Positions 59,747 to 64,000 of a DNA stretch of 64,000 nt are shown here, in pieces (positions within the stretch are counted from its first letter, which is position 1; each line of letters starts with the position of its first letter). A program made the translations under genes and the position numbers. The notes under the pieces are model-generated. The model was not told the DNA's origin. It did no database searches and saw nothing but the letters and a program-made list of their open reading frames with translations. Source of the stretch: Saccoglossus kowalevskii (taxonomy: Eukaryota > Hemichordata > Enteropneusta > Harrimaniidae); NCBI RefSeq assembly GCF_000003605.2, contig NW_003140812.1, positions 742,934 through 806,933 on the forward strand, given 5' to 3'.

Positions 59747-62006
59747 CACAATGTCTGTAACTCGAACAATTCAGCATCTCGAAAATAAGTCACATCGAAC
59801 ACGGGGTTTGCTTAGTCCCTTCATAACAGTTGCGGGACTGTGGCCTAGCATGACTCAGTGAATCCGTCGGCAAGGGATTTGCTATCCTGGAGCTCAGACA
59901 ACTAATAAACAGACTAACGCGAAGGTCAGACCGAAGTTTCACATTTTCCTTAGGTTAGTGATTCTCGTGGGCCCACATACATTAATAAAACAGGTCCGGG
60001 TAAAATAAAACAGAAAGTATAAAATTTAGTTGTAGGTCAAACTAAATAGCAGTGGAAATAAATCAGGTGGAAGTAAGTAATAAGCGTTCTCTCGACGCGA
60101 CGTTGCTACACACATGTACAAAATCAAAACATCACGACAGTACTATTTGGAGACCGTTATATTAATTTTGCCTAGATTTAGTTGACTGGTACACTTATTG
60201 CTCTGATGTATCATATTTTCAAAGGCTTTTTAATACACGATCGGCAAAATTTAGTAACATAAGACCAGCTTTGTTGTATAATATGAACTATTGCGACGTG
60301 AACTATCCCTATCCCAGAAAAATCGAATCACTTATTGGAAAAAAAATTGTTCCGGTAAAAGTCGTTCCCTTTTCTTAATTATACATTAAAATAAATACTA
60401 TGAAGACAGACTAGACATTAAAATAATCGTTATTTCACTAAAAAAATTGCAATTTTGGCTAAAAAAATATTATTCGGCAGCTAGAAGTAAAACTGATCTA
60501 ATGACTAAAATGCACGCGAGACAGAGGATTCCCGACGGATGCGTGTACTCGCCATTCGGCAAATTTCGGCAAAGCATGGGCCACCAGCGTAGCCGAAACA
60601 CATGTTCGCCGGGGATTAGGCAGATTGACACCTCTAAAAATAGTGTTGACAGTCGTTAGTTATTAGTTGTCTGAGGTGCCACCCAACAACGTTAGGAACG
60701 ATGTCCCGATATTTAAATGTCGGTGGTCGTGCCACCACGCATGCGCGGGATATGGGTCTCTTATGAACAAGGGTGGCGACTTTGATTGTTGCGTACATCA
60801 ACGAGACGTTACCAAGCTTAATTAGGTACTATCTTTGGTAATTGGAAGGAATCGATGAGTCACCGGTGGTAATTAGTTGACGTCGCGTCCAGGTTAAAAC
60901 TCGTACTTACGATTACATTAGAAGAGCGTGTTGGATTATGGGAAAATCAATGTTTATCAACAACAAATGTCGTACATGCTCGTCGCGACGACCGCCGTCC
61001 TTTAATATTCCACGTCCATGATGTCAGGGACCAGTGACAGGTCTCATTCCATCAATTATGCTATCAAATCATATGGTTGTTGTTAAGCAATGGTTTCTTT
61101 CACAGTGTTTTATCTGAAATGCGATGTGTGAGGGCGTACCTCAATTACGCGAGCTGTTCGACTCGTGTGTGAAGCTTTGTTTATTGACCGTGACCGATGA
61201 TCTGTGGATCTGGGCAACTCTATATTAGACACTTCAAAACTGTCTGCTTTTCTGAGAATATTGACGGTAGAAAGACTGACAAATCTGTGTGTTTTGTTTA
61301 CAACCATTTTGTAGGAGTTTGAGCCGGCCAACATGTGTTTTACTGACCAGAATTCCAATATATACATGTGGTTCAACAATATTTTAACTTTCGTAAGCCC
61401 TGAGCAAAGTGCCAGCAAGTTCCGCACAATTGGTTGTTGTAAAGCCTCGAGTTCTAATTATTTATTATGAGTAAGAAAGAATGGCAAGTCAACAATTTCA
61501 CGAAATCGTTATTGAACGGCCCTTATGATTGTGCCAATTACACTTACATCGTTAAAAATACTTGCCTCGAAGGCAAAAACAGATGAAATGAACAGTACTG
61601 TTGTAAGTATTATTTTATACCACTCGAATCTTCGTTTAAGGCAATTTTAGCTTGCAATGTTGCGTTTTCTCGGGGTTCTAGTACATGTATTCAAGGCTTT
61701 GTATATTATGCACTAAAATTGTTCACACTCGTGACGCGTGCATGTTCATGTAGATAGCTCAGGCTGTAATCTCACGATGCCACTTGCGTGGTGACGATTT
61801 ATCCACGGTCTTCTAGTATATGCTGCACTAACGAAAGCACTTAGGAAACATTTATTTCTGCTAAGCTATGTAAATTAACACTAGAGGGCGCAAACACATT
61901 TGCAATCTGATAATTATTTGAAACTCTATAAAATGTACGTTTGTTTTGTAGCAACATTATAATATTCAGCTCTTTAGTTGTAAAAATATATTTTTGCAAA
62001 ATATCT

Positions 62007-62088
62007 TGGCAGCGGTGGGATTCGAACCCACGCCATCGAAATGACTGGTGCCTAAAACCAGCGCCTTAGACCGCTCGGCCACGCTACC
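62007..62088 (-). tRNA. tRNA-Leu(UAG), copy B
   Basis: 82 nt, identical in layout to copy A, with all acceptor and T-stem pairs formed apart from a T-G wobble (GGTAGCG/CGCTGCC; GTGGG/CCCAC). Anticodon TAG, class II variable arm. Very close to the animal tRNA-Leu-TAG consensus. A TTTT stretch follows on the minus strand. Confidence 0.95.
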
Positions 62089-62550
62089 TACGCATCACCG
62101 GTATTTTTTTAGCAACAAGAATCCAGACATCAAAGGAGGTTTGACCAAAACCTAATTTAATACCTCGCCCAATCAACTATTAATATTAGTCATTTTGACG
62201 AGATTCGCCATTTTGTTTGTTGGTTGTCACGTGATAATTATAACACATGACTGTCCAGTATTGTATTGTTCGCATGCATACACTTTCGAAGCCTATACTT
62301 AGAAATTCAGTCACATGTCACACATTTTTCTACGTGTCTCATTTGCGAAATTTGTCGTGAAAATATATAAAAAAATATACACGTGACTGATTATTGTATT
62401 CCAATGGAAAGCCTGATCTCGTCCCAGCAGCAATGTACTTACTGATTTTGCGTTTCACATATACTGAAAAAAACAAACATTGAACTAAACCATGCTTATG
62501 CAATTTGCATTTCTCAAATACATCACGTTACACCGCCCAATGAAACCTAT

Positions 62551-62676
62551 TCTCCAGAATAAATTGTATTGAGTATTCAATAAATTTGAATGATCAAGTG
62601 ATAGGTCACCGTCCTCTTAGTGCGGGCAAGACAGGCAGATCACTATTGTCTTATAAGTACAGTTTTATGTGAAACG
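62551..62676. other. Conserved noncoding island, unit B
   Basis: Counterpart of 57872-57987, containing CCTCTTAGTGCGGGCAAGAC and AGGCAGATCACTATTGTC. It lies about 465 bases to the right of the tRNA in B and about 510 in A. Confidence 0.6.
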
Positions 62677-62680
62677 GGCG

Positions 62681-64000
62681 TAGATATATTTCATAGCGAA
62701 ATTCAAACTCCAACATGTCGATAGTAAATTGAAGTGAGGTCTGACGTCGTCCCTGGTCTAATCTACATCTATGGGCTTGACATTTTTGTTTGCGATGTTC
62801 ATTTCAGTTCGAGAACAGCCCGATAGTCTAGACGAATGATTTGCTATGCAGTGTACGAATTCGCTGCATTATAACGTCTTGTAATCTTGAATTGTTCACT
62901 CTGCGTCGTCACGGTGTTCGACCGATACATCGGTCCCATACAACGTATTACTTGTATCCTCTATCTTTTTTTGAACGAAATTTGAAGATATATTGCTTGG
63001 AGACTGTTGCGGTTTATTAACGAAAAGGGAATCATAACATCAGTTTTGATACTAATTTTGAAATCATAAACTTAACTAGTATTATGGTGTAATAGCGAAA
63101 GGGTAAAACCGTCATCCTGGAGGTCGGCACATTGTTCCGTTTCAAAGTTCGCATGTCTAAAATTGACCACCAAAGTAAAACTTTAAAATATATATTCAAT
63201 TTGAGGTATTTCCCAACATACATTAGGATTTAAAATTAACTATCGAATTATAATTATAACAAGTGAGTTTGCTAATAATTGTTCTAATGTTCAATGACAC
63301 GCAGTAGTGCGGAGTTTTTATAAATAATTATAATAATAATAACAACTATCCATATTCGAATTTAACATACAATAAATAACGAACTCTTTGGTTTTCATGT
63401 AAAATAAAATAAAATAAATGTATTTTACCCTTGGAATGTCATGTACTAACATCTTGGTTTTGGGGAATTCGTATCGAGACAAATCCATGCTACATAAAAG
63501 CATAAATAATACTGTGAATGATAGTGAATGAAACTCTTAAAACTTCATTATGTTTATTGGACTGATGCCTGAAGTAAAGAAAACAAACAAAAATGGTCTA
63601 ACATCTATGCAAATATGCGCCAATTATTTATCAACTGCAAACTCACTGAAGGCAATATTCGTTACCGTGAATACACATAATATTGTTACATAATGTATAC
63701 GCAGTATTTTAAGGCGCGAACCACAAAAAGAACATGAAATCATCCCTTCTAGGTTTATGATTAAATGGAATAGAATGCTTTTACGTGGTCGAATTTGAAC
63801 ATTCATACTATAATCACACTGTGAATCGTTAAGCTGTAATAATCGAAGTTAAATGATGCCCATGATCGAGTCCAGTGGAAATACCAGGAAAAAATAGCAT
63901 TATTTCTGATACACATATCTTGTGTGTATTGATTGATTAGTGTGACATTGATATTGATTTGACAATTGATTGATTTGTCGATAATATACAAATCTACTTG
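62681..64000. other. Intergenic, nothing recognised
   Basis: AT-rich sequence with short TAA/AATA runs near 63325 and 63405. Open frames are at most about 63 codons and resemble nothing known. Confidence 0.5.

Larger units (their letters stand above)
58027..62680. repeat. Tandem segmental duplication, unit B
   Basis: Second unit, longer by about 1.5 kb, mostly because of the 14-bp minisatellite (58914-59668) and extra sequence between about 59890 and 61030. The same anchors appear in the same order and orientation as in unit A. Confidence 0.8.

Overview
The window is a 64 kb piece of an AT-rich animal nuclear genome with two assembly gaps (18942-19896 and 38995-39218). Long introns, a complete RIG-I-like receptor (RLR) with two CARDs, TMEM45 (DUF716) and CK1-alpha family genes, and many short palindromic elements point to a marine invertebrate. 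The 157-bp-core 'pearl/HINE-like' repeats make a lophotrochozoan such as a mollusc or brachiopod the best guess, but the species cannot be fixed from the sequence.

Layout. 1-7399: intergenic, with a few hairpins and one small inverted-repeat element. 7400-8296 (-): intact single-exon TMEM45-like membrane protein. 8297-12441: intergenic, repeat-rich. 12442-35722 (-): an MDA5/IFIH1-like RLR, resolved here into 11 coding exons that join in phase to exactly 1005 codons plus stop (CARD-CARD-acidic linker-DECH helicase-zinc-binding C-terminal domain). Its 11.7-kb first intron is crowded with tandem repeats, a fold-back element, a LINE fragment and a short LTR-bounded element. The region upstream of its start codon holds CCAAT boxes, a consensus kappa-B site and a perfect CRE. 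35723-43207: intergenic. 43208-44257 (-): intact intronless CK1-alpha copy with its own TATA box, probably a retrogene. 44258-49904: intergenic. 49905-50784 (+): second TMEM45-like gene with one apparent reading-frame break. 50785-54867: intergenic. 54868-62680: tandem segmental duplication, each unit carrying a tRNA-Leu(UAG) and each having grown a different minisatellite. 62681-64000: nothing recognised.

The genes do not form an operon or an obvious pathway. The RLR is a cytosolic double-stranded RNA sensor of innate immunity; the CK1 copy is a Ser/Thr kinase; the TMEM45 proteins are multi-pass membrane proteins of poorly known role. No undescribed system with convincing support was found. 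The most informative items are the RLR gene model with its promoter, the CK1-alpha retrogene, the diverging tRNA-Leu duplication, and the modular repeat elements. All homology statements rest on remembered family sequences, not on searches.
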